Shown: one piece after another, positions 40,845-50,374 of the stretch | How the letters are laid out: each line of letters begins with the position of its first letter | How positions within the stretch are numbered: position 1 is the stretch's first letter | From: Luteococcus sp038433135 | Lineage (GTDB): Bacteria > Actinomycetota > Actinomycetes > Propionibacteriales > Propionibacteriaceae | Assembly (NCBI RefSeq): GCF_038433135.1 | Contig: NZ_JBCDMV010000002.1 | Coordinates: 379,428 to 443,427, forward strand | DNA length: 64,000 nt | Reading direction: 5' to 3' | Program-made: the position numbers and the translations under genes | The notes under the pieces: generated by a model | What the model was told of the DNA's origin: nothing | Database searches by the model: none | What the model saw: only the letters and a program-made list of their open reading frames with translations

Positions 40845-42017
40845 ATGGGACAGATCTACGCGGGCCGCTATGAGCTGGTCGACCTCCTCGAGACCGGCGG
40901 CGTGGGAGCCGTCTGGCGGGTGTGGGATCGACGCGAGCAGGCCTATCGCGCCGGCAAGGTGCTGCAGCAGTCGGACTCCACCGCGCTGCTGCGCTTCGTC
41001 CGCGAGACCGGCTGGCGAATCCACCACCCGCACATCGTGATGCCGCTGGGCTGGGCCGGTGAGGACGATCGCATCATCTTCACCATGCCGCTGGTGCACG
41101 GCGGGTCACTGGCCACCGTGCTGGCCGACCATGGCCAGCTGCCGGTGAGCTGGGTGCTGGAGCTGGCCGACCAACTGCTCGACGCCCTGGCCGCTGTGCA
41201 CGCCCAGGGCCTGGTGCACCGCGACATCAAGCCCGGCAACATCCTGCTGGAGCCCGGGCATCGCCCCGACGTGAAGCTGGGGGACTTCGGGATAGCCGCG
41301 CCCGTCGGCGAGCCGCGGCTCACCCGAAGCACCGAGGTGATCGGCACCCCCGGCTACCTCTCCCCGGAAGCCCTTGCCGGGGCGGATCCAGACCCGCGGC
41401 AGGACCTGTGGGCCGTCGGCTCCCTGATGGTGCAGTTGCTCACCGGCCAGCGGCCGGGCGCGGTCGTCGAGGTGCCCGCAGCCTGGCGCGGGAATCCGCT
41501 GGGACAATGGGTCGAGGCGCTCCTGGCGCCCGTCGACCAGCGGATCCCCACCGCGGCCCAGGCCCGGGAGGCGTTGCGCACGCTGAACCTGGCCGACCTC
41601 GACGCCCCGGGCGTGTTGTTGGACGGTGAGGTTGAGGCCTTCGACCAGATCCCAGACCTGCCGCCCGGCTGGGGCGCGCACGGGCCGCAGACCTGGCGCC
41701 GTCCCGAGGCCGTGGCCGCTTCGTCCGCGGAGCCGCCCGCCACGCCGGTGCCCACCATCGTCGAGCCGGTGGGGGAGACCGAGGTGCTGGCCGCCTCGAG
41801 CCCGGCGGAGCCCGAGCCTGCCCAAGGAATGCCCCTCGCCGGGCTCGGGGGCCGTGGTTCCGAAGCTGCCTACCCAGCCTCGGTGGCCGAGCCTGTCGAG
41901 GCCCCCTTGGGTCCGGTGGCCGAGCCCGCCGAGCCCCGAGCGTCCCTCGGCGTCCTCTCGATCATCCTGATCGGGCTGGGGCTGCTGCTGTTGGCGCTGG
42001 CACTGCAACTCTCCTGA
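40845..42017 (+). CDS. Ser/Thr protein kinase with C-terminal TM anchor
   Basis: 390 residues from ATG 40845. Hanks-type catalytic domain, residues about 8-260: Gly-loop LLETGGVGAVWRVW, Lys in YRAGKVLQ, helix-C Glu (RFVRETGWRIHHPHIVMP), catalytic LVHRDIKPGNILL, DFGIA, and activation-segment end GTPGYLSPEAL. No PASTA repeats. The linker after it (about residues 270-370) contains a 69-bp palindromic repeat (41833-41901) read as protein, then one TM helix (LSIILIGLGLLLLALALQL). It probably phosphorylates envelope or regulatory proteins; the HTH gene 34 bp downstream and the divergent VWA protein are candidates. Confidence 0.88.
   Translation: MGQIYAGRYELVDLLETGGVGAVWRVWDRREQAYRAGKVLQQSDSTALLRFVRETGWRIHHPHIVMPLGWAGEDDRIIFTMPLVHGGSLATVLADHGQLPVSWVLELADQLLDALAAVHAQGLVHRDIKPGNILLEPGHRPDVKLGDFGIAAPVGEPRLTRSTEVIGTPGYLSPEALAGADPDPRQDLWAVGSLMVQLLTGQRPGAVVEVPAAWRGNPLGQWVEALLAPVDQRIPTAAQAREALRTLNLADLDAPGVLLDGEVEAFDQIPDLPPGWGAHGPQTWRRPEAVAASSAEPPATPVPTIVEPVGETEVLAASSPAEPEPAQGMPLAGLGGRGSEAAYPASVAEPVEAPLGPVAEPAEPRASLGVLSIILIGLGLLLLALALQLS
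41833..41901. repeat. palindromic repeat element, copy 3, inside the kinase gene
   Basis: CCTCGCCGGGCTCGGGGGCC on the left and GGCCGAGCCTGTCGAGG on the right, with GTGGTT inside, match copies at 7554-7622 and 12501-12567. Length fits the frame (69 bases, multiple of 3), so the kinase stays open and gains SVAEPVEAP-like linker residues. Confidence 0.7.
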
Positions 42018-42032
42018 TTTGCATAAGCAAAT
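42017..42032. promoter_or_regulatory. ATTTGC-ATAA-GCAAAT operator
   Basis: Perfect 6-bp inverted arms located 7 bases upstream of the -10 (TAGGGT 42040-42045) of the HTH gene; position fits autorepression. Confidence 0.6.
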
Positions 42033-42051
42033 AGCGCGCTAGGGTGGTGCC

Positions 42052-42558
42052 ATGGACGAGGTGGCACAGAACCGGGCACAACAGGCCGCGCTCTATGGCG
42101 CGCCGCTGAACGAGGTGCTGGGGCACTGTGCCGCATCGCTGGGCGTCACCCAGTCGGCGCTGGCGGGGCTGCTGGGGATCTCCGCCCCGATGGTGAGCCA
42201 GCTGATCAATGGGCATCGGATCAAGATCGCCAACCCAGCTGCGGCGCAGCGCTTGCGGCAGCTGAGCGAGTTGGTGGCGGAGGTGGATGCCGGCCGGCTG
42301 CGCGCCGACGAGGTGGCCGGGCTGATGCAGGCCACCGGACCATCACCCCTGACCATGACCCAGACCCGGCAGCGCACCGTCGCCGTCGAGGTGCAGGAGC
42401 TCTTCCGCGGCGCCGCCTCCGCCGCCGACTACCTGGACGCCGCCAAGAAGCTGCGGGGCGAGCATCCCGAGATCGCGGAGCTGTTGTTGGTCTACGGCAC
42501 GGAACGAGCCGACCGCGCCGAGGCGCTCACCCAGCGCCTGCAGCGCCCGCGCGGCTGA
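42052..42558 (+). CDS. XRE-type HTH regulator
   Basis: 168 residues from ATG 42052; TAGGGT lies 6 bases upstream, so leaderless. HTH: LGHCAASLGVTQSALAGLLG, ISAPMVSQLINGHRIKI. The rest is helical: LRQLSELVAEVDAGRLRADE and YLDAAKKLRGEHPEIAELLL. Probably represses itself through 42017-42032 and perhaps the VWA/kinase promoters through the related site at 40759. Confidence 0.8.
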   Translation: MDEVAQNRAQQAALYGAPLNEVLGHCAASLGVTQSALAGLLGISAPMVSQLINGHRIKIANPAAAQRLRQLSELVAEVDAGRLRADEVAGLMQATGPSPLTMTQTRQRTVAVEVQELFRGAASAADYLDAAKKLRGEHPEIAELLLVYGTERADRAEALTQRLQRPRG

Positions 42559-42588
42559 CCCTGCTCCGGCCCCAAGCCTGCCGAACCG

Positions 42589-44073
42589 TCAGCGCGGCGG
42601 GTTGCCGCCCTGGTGGCGCTTGGTGGGGTCGTACTTCTCGTAGGGGCGATCCTCCTCGCCGTCGACGGTGTACATGCCGGGCTCGTCGAGGATCAGGTTG
42701 GAGCCGCCAGCCGCATCGGAGAGGTACCGGGGTGCGATCGCCTTGGAGACGTGCCACAGGATCACCGTCGCCAGGGTGCCCAGCGCGATGCCGCCCAGGG
42801 TGAAGTTCTCGCTGAACTTCAGCGACACGTCGCCGATGCCGATGATGATGCCGGCGGCGACGGGAACCAGGTTGACCGGGTTGCCGAAGTCAACCTTGTT
42901 CTCCTTCCAGATCTTGGCGCCCAGCAGGCCGATCATGCCGTAGAGCACGACGCAGATGCCGCCCAGCACCCCGCCGGGGGTGGCGGAGATGATCGCGCCG
43001 AACTTGGGGGAGAAGCCAAAACCGATCGCCACGACGGCAGCCACCACATAGGCGGCGGTGGAGTAGACCCGGGTGGCGGCCATCACGCCGATGTTCTCGG
43101 CATACGTGGTGGTGGGGCCGGCGCCGGCACCCGTCGCGATCATCGAGGTGAGGCCGTCGGCGATGATCGCCTTGCCCATCGACTCGTCCAGGTTCTTGCC
43201 GGTCATCTCCGCGACGGCCTTGACGTGTCCGGTGTTCTCCGCGATCAGGGCGATCACGACCGGCAGCGCCACCAGCGCGAAGGCGAGGCTGAAGTGCGGG
43301 GCGTGGAAGCCGAGCACATTGCTGGTGGCGCCGTACTTCCAGCCGGTCAGATCGGTCACCGGCGGCAGGCCGAACCAGTCCGCGGTCTTCACATTGGCCC
43401 AGTTCACCCGGTAGGCGGTGGTGCTCTCCCCATTGACGATCCGGGTGATCGGGCCCAGAACCCGGTCGAAGACGGCGCTGAGCAGGTAGCCGATGATCAG
43501 TGACAGGAAGATCGCGATCCGGCCCAGGAAGCCGCGCAGGCCCACCGAGAGGAAGACCACCACCAGCATCACGATGAAGGCGGTCCACTGGTCCTGCGGC
43601 CAGTAGACCCCGGCGACGACGGGTGCCAGGTTGAAGCCGATCAGCATCACCACGGCGCCAGTCACCACCGGCGGCAGCACCCGGTGGATCACTCGGGCAC
43701 CGGCAAAATGGATCACCAGACCCACCAGGAAGAGCGCCAGACCGACGAAGAACAAGGCGCCGGAGACGTCGGCCGGGTTGCCGCCCATGGTGTAGATGGC
43801 GGTGGCCACACCCACGAAGGAGGCCGAACTGCCCAGGTAGCTGGGCACCTTGTTCCTGGTCAGCGCCAGGAAGATCAGCGTCGCGATGCCGCTCATCATC
43901 ACCGCCAGCTGCGGGTTGAGCCCCATCAGCAGCGGGAAGACGAAGGTGGCGCCGAACATGGCCACGACGTGCTGGGCCCCCAACCCGATGGTCTTTCCCC
44001 AACTGAGACGTTCATCGGGTGCGACGACGGCCCCCGGTGCGAGCTGGCCGTTGCCGTGCAGTTTCCAGAGCAT
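42589..44073 (-). CDS. uracil-xanthine permease family (NCS2, UraA-like)
   Basis: 494 residues. GLGAQHVVAMFGATFVFPLL (TM1, the NCS2 QH motif), NPQLAVMMSGIATLIFL, the substrate-site Glu in IALIAENTGHVKAVAEMTG and GAGAGPTTTYAENIGVMAAT place it with UraA. It is a proton-coupled uracil/xanthine importer, distinct from the AzgA-type permease at 1862. The hydrophilic C-terminal tail (about 35 residues) is longer than in E. coli. Transcribed alone on the minus strand. Confidence 0.93.
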   Translation of the reverse strand: MLWKLHGNGQLAPGAVVAPDERLSWGKTIGLGAQHVVAMFGATFVFPLLMGLNPQLAVMMSGIATLIFLALTRNKVPSYLGSSASFVGVATAIYTMGGNPADVSGALFFVGLALFLVGLVIHFAGARVIHRVLPPVVTGAVVMLIGFNLAPVVAGVYWPQDQWTAFIVMLVVVFLSVGLRGFLGRIAIFLSLIIGYLLSAVFDRVLGPITRIVNGESTTAYRVNWANVKTADWFGLPPVTDLTGWKYGATSNVLGFHAPHFSLAFALVALPVVIALIAENTGHVKAVAEMTGKNLDESMGKAIIADGLTSMIATGAGAGPTTTYAENIGVMAATRVYSTAAYVVAAVVAIGFGFSPKFGAIISATPGGVLGGICVVLYGMIGLLGAKIWKENKVDFGNPVNLVPVAAGIIIGIGDVSLKFSENFTLGGIALGTLATVILWHVSKAIAPRYLSDAAGGSNLILDEPGMYTVDGEEDRPYEKYDPTKRHQGGNPPR

Positions 44074-44182
44074 GTGGTTCCCTTCCGGGGCACGATCCTA
44101 TGCCCGGAGCCACCCATCGACTTCCAGCGGGCGTCGCGAAGGCCGCGGAAGGACCGAGGAATGCTGCTCCCAACGGTTCGGC

Positions 44183-44226
44183 AGACAAGCGTGGCCCGGA
44201 GCGAAAGCTCCGGGCCACGCTTGTCT
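44183..44226. terminator. 20-bp perfect hairpin with GAAA loop
   Basis: 44183-44202 pairs without mismatch with 44207-44226 around a GNRA-type GAAA loop. It lies in the gap between the peptide-ABC operon and the permease on the same strand and should terminate the operon. Confidence 0.9.
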
Positions 44227-44240
44227 GTATCAGCGGAAGG

Positions 44241-45956
44241 TCAGGACTGCAGCTTCTTCGAGCCGGTCACGTATCCAACCTTGGTCCAGTCCGGGATGTT
44301 CGCGAAGCCAGGAGCACCGTAGTTCGCGAGATCGGGGTGCTGAACGTAGAAGTCGTAGGACTGCCACAGCGGCACGGTGCCGGCGAGCTCCCACAGCTTC
44401 GCGTCGATCTGGTTCATCAGGTCGTAGCGCTTGGTGGCATCCAGCTCCACGGCGGCTTGCTCCAGCAGTTTGTCCACCTCGGGGCTGCCCACCTTGCCGA
44501 AGTTCTGCTCGCCCTTCGCCTTCCAGATGGCGTCACCGCTGGAGAGCACCGGATTGCCATTCCAGCCGAACAGGGTGAGGTCGAAGTTGCCGGGAATGAC
44601 GTACTTGCTGAACAGATCGGTCGGCGGCACCTTGCTGACCTGCATGTTGATGCCGATCGCCTTCAACTCCTCCTGCACCACGGGTACCACGGCCTCGTTG
44701 GTCTTGGAACCATCGTTGTACACGTAGGTGACGGTGAGCTGCTTGCCATTCTTCATCGCCTTGCCGTCGGTCATGGTGTAACCGGCCTCGGTCAGCAGCT
44801 TCTTGGCTGCTTCGACGTCATACTTGCCGAAGTCACCCGAATTGTCCTTGTAACCGTCCTGGTTGGTCACCAGCAGGTGGTTGTTCTGCTGAGGCATGTC
44901 CTTGGGGTAGGGCATCACTGCATTGACCGACTGGAAGATGTCGTCGCGGTTCATGGCCCGCTGCACGGCCTGACGCACCTTGACGTCCGCCAACGGGCGC
45001 CCGGGGGCACCATTCAGGGTGATGTGCGTCCAGTCGGGGCCGGCCGCCTTGCGCAGCACGGAACCCTTGCCCACCAGATCCTTCAACACCGTGTAGGTGG
45101 CAGGGACCGACGTTTCGGCCTGGTCCAGCTGGCCATTCTTGTAGGAGGTGGCGGTGGCGGGCGGTGACTCGATGGTGGTCCACAGCACCTTGTCGAGCTT
45201 CGGCTTGTCGCCCTTCCAGTCCGGGTCGGGCACGATCGACACCGTCTTGTTGGCCTCGTCGGCCTTTTCGATCTTGAAGGGGCCGGCGGTGACCAGCGGC
45301 TTCTTGACCCAGCCGGTGTTGAAGGTGTTGGCATCCTTGGCGAGTGCGTCCGGCATCACATCGGCCAGTGCCATCCAGTCGGCATAGGCGGTCTTGAAGG
45401 TGATCTTGGCGGTGTATTCATTGGCGCCCTTCTCAACCTTCTCAACTTGGTCATAGCCGCTGCTGGAGGCGATCTGGTAGGCCTTGTCCTTGCCGCTCAT
45501 CACCCGGAAAGCGTTGTCGATCGACTTGAAGTCAATCGCGGTGCCGTCAGACCACTTCATGTCCGGCTTCAGCTCGATCTCCATGGTGAGCGGGCTGTCC
45601 GAGGTCTTCTCGATTCGCTTCGTGTACAGGGGGTTGGGCTCAATCTTGCCGTCGGGGGTGTAGAGGTACAGCGTCGGGAAGATTGCGTACCCGATCTCCT
45701 TGGTGTTCTTCTCATTACCATCGGTGTGCCACACATTCCAGTTGGCCGGGAAGGCGTTGTTCGCCAACCGCAGCGTGCCACCCTGACCGACATCCTTGGC
45801 GTCCTTGGCATTGACATCGTTCACGTTGGCCGCCAGGGCTCCTTCCGACGAGCCGCCATCGGACTTGCCGGGTTCCGCCTTGCCGCAACCGGAGAAGGCC
45901 AGCGTGACGATGGCCGCCGTGGCCAGCCAACGCTTGGCCGTCGTATGAGTGCTCAT
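44241..45956 (-). CDS. peptide ABC transporter substrate-binding lipoprotein (family 5)
   Basis: 571 residues from ATG 45956 (AAGAGGAAG upstream). Lipoprotein signal with lipobox FSGC near residue 24. SBP_bac_5 fold with KDMPQQNNHLLVTNQDGYKD and LTEAGYTMTDGKAMKNGKQL hinges. Extracellular binding of oligopeptides or related solutes. Last gene of the dpp-like operon. Confidence 0.92.
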   Translation of the reverse strand: MSTHTTAKRWLATAAIVTLAFSGCGKAEPGKSDGGSSEGALAANVNDVNAKDAKDVGQGGTLRLANNAFPANWNVWHTDGNEKNTKEIGYAIFPTLYLYTPDGKIEPNPLYTKRIEKTSDSPLTMEIELKPDMKWSDGTAIDFKSIDNAFRVMSGKDKAYQIASSSGYDQVEKVEKGANEYTAKITFKTAYADWMALADVMPDALAKDANTFNTGWVKKPLVTAGPFKIEKADEANKTVSIVPDPDWKGDKPKLDKVLWTTIESPPATATSYKNGQLDQAETSVPATYTVLKDLVGKGSVLRKAAGPDWTHITLNGAPGRPLADVKVRQAVQRAMNRDDIFQSVNAVMPYPKDMPQQNNHLLVTNQDGYKDNSGDFGKYDVEAAKKLLTEAGYTMTDGKAMKNGKQLTVTYVYNDGSKTNEAVVPVVQEELKAIGINMQVSKVPPTDLFSKYVIPGNFDLTLFGWNGNPVLSSGDAIWKAKGEQNFGKVGSPEVDKLLEQAAVELDATKRYDLMNQIDAKLWELAGTVPLWQSYDFYVQHPDLANYGAPGFANIPDWTKVGYVTGSKKLQS

Positions 45957-45984
45957 GCTTCCTCTTTCTCGAAAGGGTCCGCAA

Positions 45985-48063
45985 CTAACCGATGACTAGC
46001 GTCTCGGCTTGCGCGACATAGTGGCATGCTGCCCCATGATCGGGGGTCTGGTCTACAAGTTCGGGCGAATTGTGTGTGCAATTGTTACGTTCCGACTCCG
46101 AGAGCAGGTTCTTGTAGACCGGACAGCGTCCGGCGAATCGGCAACCCCCGGGAATCTGGTCGGGAGACGGCAGGTCACCGGTCAGCATCAGGCGCTTGCG
46201 GGCGCGCTCCCGGTCGGGGTCGGGAACCGGCACCGCGGACAGAAGCGCTTTGGTGTAAGGATGCTTCGGGTCGCTGAAGACCTCTGCGGTGCTGCCCACC
46301 TCCACGATCTTGCCCAAGTACATCACCGCCACCCGGTCCGAGATGTGACTCACGACGGACAAGTCATGGGAGACGAACAGGTAGCTCACGCCGAGACGGT
46401 TCTTCAGGTCGTCCAGCAGGTTCAACACACCAGCCTGGATCGAGACATCCAGGGCGCTGACAGGTTCGTCGAGCACGATCAGCTTGGGTTCACAGGCAAG
46501 GGCGCGTGCAATGCCCACCCGCTGTCGCTGGCCGCCGGAGAATTCGGTGGGGTAACGGGAGGCCTGCTCGGGGATCAGTCCGACGGTCTCCAGCAGCCAA
46601 CTGATCCGCTCGTCCATTTGCTTGTCCGTGTATTTCTGCACCTGCATGGGCTCCCGCAGGATGTCTCCGATTGGCAGACGAGGGTCCAGCGATGCCATCG
46701 GATCCTGGAAGACGATGGAGATGTCCGAACGCATCTGCGCCTTGTCCTTGCGGCCCAGCGTCGAGGTGTCCTTGCCTGCCACTCGAATGGTGCCCTTCTG
46801 GGGCTTGACCAGCTGCATGATCTCCATGATCGCGGTGGTCTTGCCGCAGCCGGACTCGCCCACCAGCGCAAGAGCCTCGCCCTCGCGGATGTCGAGGTCA
46901 ATCTCGTCCACGGCTTTGACCTCACCGATCCGCCGCTTGACCAGGGCGCCCTTGGTGAGGGGGAAGATGCGCTGCAGGCCCTTGACCTCCAGCACCGGGT
47001 CACGGTCTTCGCGGCGCGTCGTGATGCTGGGCTCGGCGACATGGTCCCGCGGGAAGATGTCGGTATTGGTGGCCAGCAGGTCTGACAGGTGGCAGGCCGC
47101 GCGGTGGTCGTCGTCCACATCGTGCAGCCGTGGCTCCTGAGTGTGGCAGACGTCCTGGGCAATGGGGCAGCGCACCGCGAAAGGACAGCCATCGGGGATG
47201 GCCACGAGCGATGGGGGATTGCCCTTGATCGAGACGAGCGGCTCCTTGTGGTCGGAATCCACTCGGGGAACGGACGCCAGCAGGCCGACGGTGTAGGGCA
47301 TTCGGGGGGAGTAGAAGACGTCGTTGATGGGGCCTTCTTCGACACCCTTGCCGGCGTACATCACCATCACTCGGTCGGCGAACCCGGAGACAACTCCCAA
47401 ATCATGGGTGATCAGGATGGTAGCCGCCCCGGTGATCTCCCGGGCGCGCTTGAGCAGGTCCATCACCTGGGCCTGGATGGTCACGTCCAGCGCGGTGGTG
47501 GGTTCGTCGGCGATGATCAGGGATGGGTCATTGGCGATGGCCATCGCGATCATGGCCCGCTGCCGCATGCCGCCGGAGTACTCATGCGGATAGGCCCCGG
47601 CGCGACGCTTGGGGTTGGGGATTCCCACCTCACCCAGCAGCTCCACTGCTCGTTCTGCGGCCTTGGCCTTGCTGATGTCGGGGTGGTGGATGCGCACCAC
47701 CTCGGCAATCTGGTCTCCGACGGTGTAGACCGGTGTCAGCGCGCTCAGCGGGTCCTGGAAGATCATGCTGATCTCGTTGCCGCGGAGCTTGGACATTTCG
47801 GCGTCACCGCGGCCCAGCATGGAATGGCCCTTGAACTCCACGGTTCCCGAAACCTGGGCGCTGCCCGGTAGCAGCCCCATCACCGCAAGCGAACTCACGG
47901 ACTTGCCGGAACCGGATTCGCCCACGATGGCGAGCGCCTCGCCCTTGTGCAGTTCGTAGTTGAGGCCACGTACGGCGTGGACCGTGCCCGCTTCGGAGTT
48001 GAAGTTCACCGTCAGGTCGCGCACCCGCAGCAGCGGGGAGTCAAGGTCAGTGCTCTGGGTCAT
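45985..48063 (-). CDS. peptide ABC transporter, fused DppD-DppF ATPase
   Basis: 692 residues. Two complete ABC domains in one chain: first Walker A GESGSGKSVSSL, signature YSGGMRQRAMI, Walker B SLIIADEPTTALD; second Walker A GESGCGKTTAI, signature FSGGQRQRVGI, Walker B KLIVLDEPVSALD. Each half ends in the oligopeptide-type C-terminal cysteine domain (FAVRCPIAQDVC; FAGRCPVYKN). The separate DppD and DppF of other bacteria are merged here. Drives the permease pair. Confidence 0.93.
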   Translation of the reverse strand: MTQSTDLDSPLLRVRDLTVNFNSEAGTVHAVRGLNYELHKGEALAIVGESGSGKSVSSLAVMGLLPGSAQVSGTVEFKGHSMLGRGDAEMSKLRGNEISMIFQDPLSALTPVYTVGDQIAEVVRIHHPDISKAKAAERAVELLGEVGIPNPKRRAGAYPHEYSGGMRQRAMIAMAIANDPSLIIADEPTTALDVTIQAQVMDLLKRAREITGAATILITHDLGVVSGFADRVMVMYAGKGVEEGPINDVFYSPRMPYTVGLLASVPRVDSDHKEPLVSIKGNPPSLVAIPDGCPFAVRCPIAQDVCHTQEPRLHDVDDDHRAACHLSDLLATNTDIFPRDHVAEPSITTRREDRDPVLEVKGLQRIFPLTKGALVKRRIGEVKAVDEIDLDIREGEALALVGESGCGKTTAIMEIMQLVKPQKGTIRVAGKDTSTLGRKDKAQMRSDISIVFQDPMASLDPRLPIGDILREPMQVQKYTDKQMDERISWLLETVGLIPEQASRYPTEFSGGQRQRVGIARALACEPKLIVLDEPVSALDVSIQAGVLNLLDDLKNRLGVSYLFVSHDLSVVSHISDRVAVMYLGKIVEVGSTAEVFSDPKHPYTKALLSAVPVPDPDRERARKRLMLTGDLPSPDQIPGGCRFAGRCPVYKNLLSESERNNCTHNSPELVDQTPDHGAACHYVAQAETLVIG

Positions 48064-48074
48064 TGTCAGTTGTC

Positions 48075-49133
48075 CTAGATCCGGCTGGAGCCGCTGGTCG
48101 GGTCGAGGGCGTCGCGCAGGGCCTCACCCATCAGGTTGATGGAGATGACCACCAGGGCGAGCACCAAGGCGGCGGGAATCCACGTGTACGGCGCGGAAAT
48201 GTTGTAGTCCTGCAAAACCGTGCCCAATGAGACCTGGGGGTACTGGATTCCGAAGCCGATGAAGCTGAGGCCGGTCTCGCCAAGGATCGCGCCGCCGACG
48301 CCGAGCGTCGTGTCGATGATGATCCAGCTGGCGACATTGGGAATGATGTGCCGTCGGATGTTGGTCAGGGGTGAGACCCCCATGAACTTGGCGGCATTGA
48401 CGTAGTCGGTGTTCACCAACTGCTGGGTCATGGCGCGCAGCACGCGAGCGGTCAGCATCCACGAGAAGCTGGCCAGTAGGGGAATCATCCACAACCAGGA
48501 GGCCTTCTGCAGGGCTGGGCTGAACAGCATCATGATCAGCAGGCTCGGCACCACCAGGAACAGGTTGATCAAGTTCATCACGCCAGTGTCCACCCACCGG
48601 CCCCACTTGTTCTTGGCACTGACATAGCCGGCCAAGGTGCCGAAGACGAGAGCGATCAGGGTGGTCAGGAGAGCAGTGCCGATACCGACCACCAGGGAGA
48701 TCCGAAGCCCCACCATCACGCGGGCAAAGATGTCCAGACCATTCTCATTCACGCCAAACCAGTGGTATTGAGACGGGCCGGTGAGGGAGTTGCGTAGATC
48801 TCGTTCAAAAGGGCCATAGGAGTAGAACATTGGTGCGAAGATGGCCGCGAGCACCAGGAAACCGAAGATGCTCATGCCCACCCACGCGGTGGGATTGCGC
48901 AGGAAACGTCGGCGCAACAACTCGCTGCGAGACATCGCTCGGGCCTGCACGGAATGGGGCAGCTCGGTCAGCTCGGCAACCGGGGTGGCGACGGTCTCCA
49001 CCGTCTCGCCCGCGGTGACGTGCTCCAAGGAGTCCAGCCCACGCGGCAGGGGAGCGGTGGGCATCGGCGTCCGGATCGCCTCCGAAAGTTGATCTCCCTG
49101 AGCGGCTTCGGGAAGGTTCTTGTGGTCACTCAT
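48075..49133 (-). CDS. peptide ABC transporter permease, DppC-like
   Basis: 352 residues. A long cytoplasmic N-terminus (about 75 residues), then LRRRFLRNPTAWVGMSIFGF, an extracytoplasmic loop with GPSQYHWFGVNENGLDIFA typical of DppC, and the EAA-type region AKFMGVSPLTNIRRHIIPNV. Six TM helices. Starts 4 bp after the dppB stop. Confidence 0.92.
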   Translation of the reverse strand: MSDHKNLPEAAQGDQLSEAIRTPMPTAPLPRGLDSLEHVTAGETVETVATPVAELTELPHSVQARAMSRSELLRRRFLRNPTAWVGMSIFGFLVLAAIFAPMFYSYGPFERDLRNSLTGPSQYHWFGVNENGLDIFARVMVGLRISLVVGIGTALLTTLIALVFGTLAGYVSAKNKWGRWVDTGVMNLINLFLVVPSLLIMMLFSPALQKASWLWMIPLLASFSWMLTARVLRAMTQQLVNTDYVNAAKFMGVSPLTNIRRHIIPNVASWIIIDTTLGVGGAILGETGLSFIGFGIQYPQVSLGTVLQDYNISAPYTWIPAALVLALVVISINLMGEALRDALDPTSGSSRI

Positions 49134-49137
49134 GACG

Positions 49138-50130
49138 TCACCGGATCCGGGGGTCGAGGAGCCCCTGCAGGAAGTCGGCCAGGGTGGCGGACAGCAGGGT
49201 GAGGATTGCGGAATAGAGGACGACCCCGGCAGTGCCGTTCACATCGCCCATCTGGAGCGCGGCCACACCGAAGGAGCCGATGCCATTCCAGTTGAACATC
49301 ATCTCGATGAACAGCGAACCCGCGAAGGCAGCGCCCACGGCGAAGGCCAGGTACTGGCCCATGGGGATCAGGGCCATCCGCAGCCCGTGCTTGGTCATGG
49401 CCTTGGACTTGGTCAGGCCCTTGGCCCGGGCGGTGCGCAGGTAGTCAGAACCAAGCACGTCGAGCGTGGTGACCTTCATGTAACGCGAGTATGAGGCCAT
49501 GCCGAACATGGCCAGGACGATGGTTGGCATGACGAGTGCCTGTGCCTGGTACTTGATGTCTGCCCATGACCCGGGCTCCAGCAGGGGATTGATCGGATTG
49601 ATTGCCGGTAGGCCATGCCCAGTAGAGTCCATGATCGCCTGGTTGATCTGCTGGACGACCAGAATGGCCACGACGGTGGGGAGCGACAGAACCAAGAAGG
49701 AGAACAGCGTGGTTGCCCGGTCTCCCAGGGAGTCTCGGCGCACTGCCGAGATCATGCCCACCAGGATGCCGAGCACGATTCCGATCGCGGTACCAATCAC
49801 CACCAGTCGCAGGCTCATCGGGACCCGGGTCTGGAGGACCTCGAGAACTGGCGTCATGGCCTTGTTCGTTCCGGTGGTGACCCCGAGGCTGCCATGCACG
49901 AGGTCGTTGAGCCAGCGCGTGTAGCGAGTCATCAGCGAGTCGGCCGGGTTGATGTTGCGGACATTCAGATAGATCTGTGCGGTTTCCGGCGGGACTGGCT
50001 TGGTGGCGATCGGGGGGTACAGCACCTCCTCTGGGTGCATCAGCTTGGCTGACAGGAGGAATGCGAACGACGTTGCCAGAAAACTCAACAGCAGATAGTT
50101 GATGAATCGTAAGGAGAGGAACTTAGCCAC
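49138..50130 (-). CDS. peptide ABC transporter permease, DppB-like
   Basis: 330 residues from GTG 50130 with AAGGAG 7 bases upstream. FINYLLLSFLATSFAFLLSA (TM1), LRLVVIGTAIGIVLGILVGM, and the EAA motif DYLRTARAKGLTKSKAMTKH. First gene of the operon dppB-dppC-dppDF-dppA. The 245-bp gap upstream holds the promoter; no operator is obvious. Confidence 0.92.
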   Translation of the reverse strand: MAKFLSLRFINYLLLSFLATSFAFLLSAKLMHPEEVLYPPIATKPVPPETAQIYLNVRNINPADSLMTRYTRWLNDLVHGSLGVTTGTNKAMTPVLEVLQTRVPMSLRLVVIGTAIGIVLGILVGMISAVRRDSLGDRATTLFSFLVLSLPTVVAILVVQQINQAIMDSTGHGLPAINPINPLLEPGSWADIKYQAQALVMPTIVLAMFGMASYSRYMKVTTLDVLGSDYLRTARAKGLTKSKAMTKHGLRMALIPMGQYLAFAVGAAFAGSLFIEMMFNWNGIGSFGVAALQMGDVNGTAGVVLYSAILTLLSATLADFLQGLLDPRIR

Positions 50131-50374
50131 GGTGGTGCTCCTTGCTCGTGCACGGCGCCATGAGCGGTGCGGATTTCCTTCCCGATGGGAACCTCACACT
50201 GAACTCCGTTGTCATCACGCCGGGCCACTGAACAGTCCCGACTCTTGCGTGCCAACACAGTACAGTGAGGACGCAAGGATCCATCGTAGCGAGACCACAT
50301 TGAAATGAAATCCACCCGTTGCCACGTTCTGGTGCCACAAGATGGCGCAACTGCCAGTAGCTAAGGTGGGGCGC

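Noticed and set aside
42560..42588. CCCAAGCCTGCCGAACCG as a fourth palindromic-repeat arm
   Set aside because: Only partial similarity to one arm and no partner arm.
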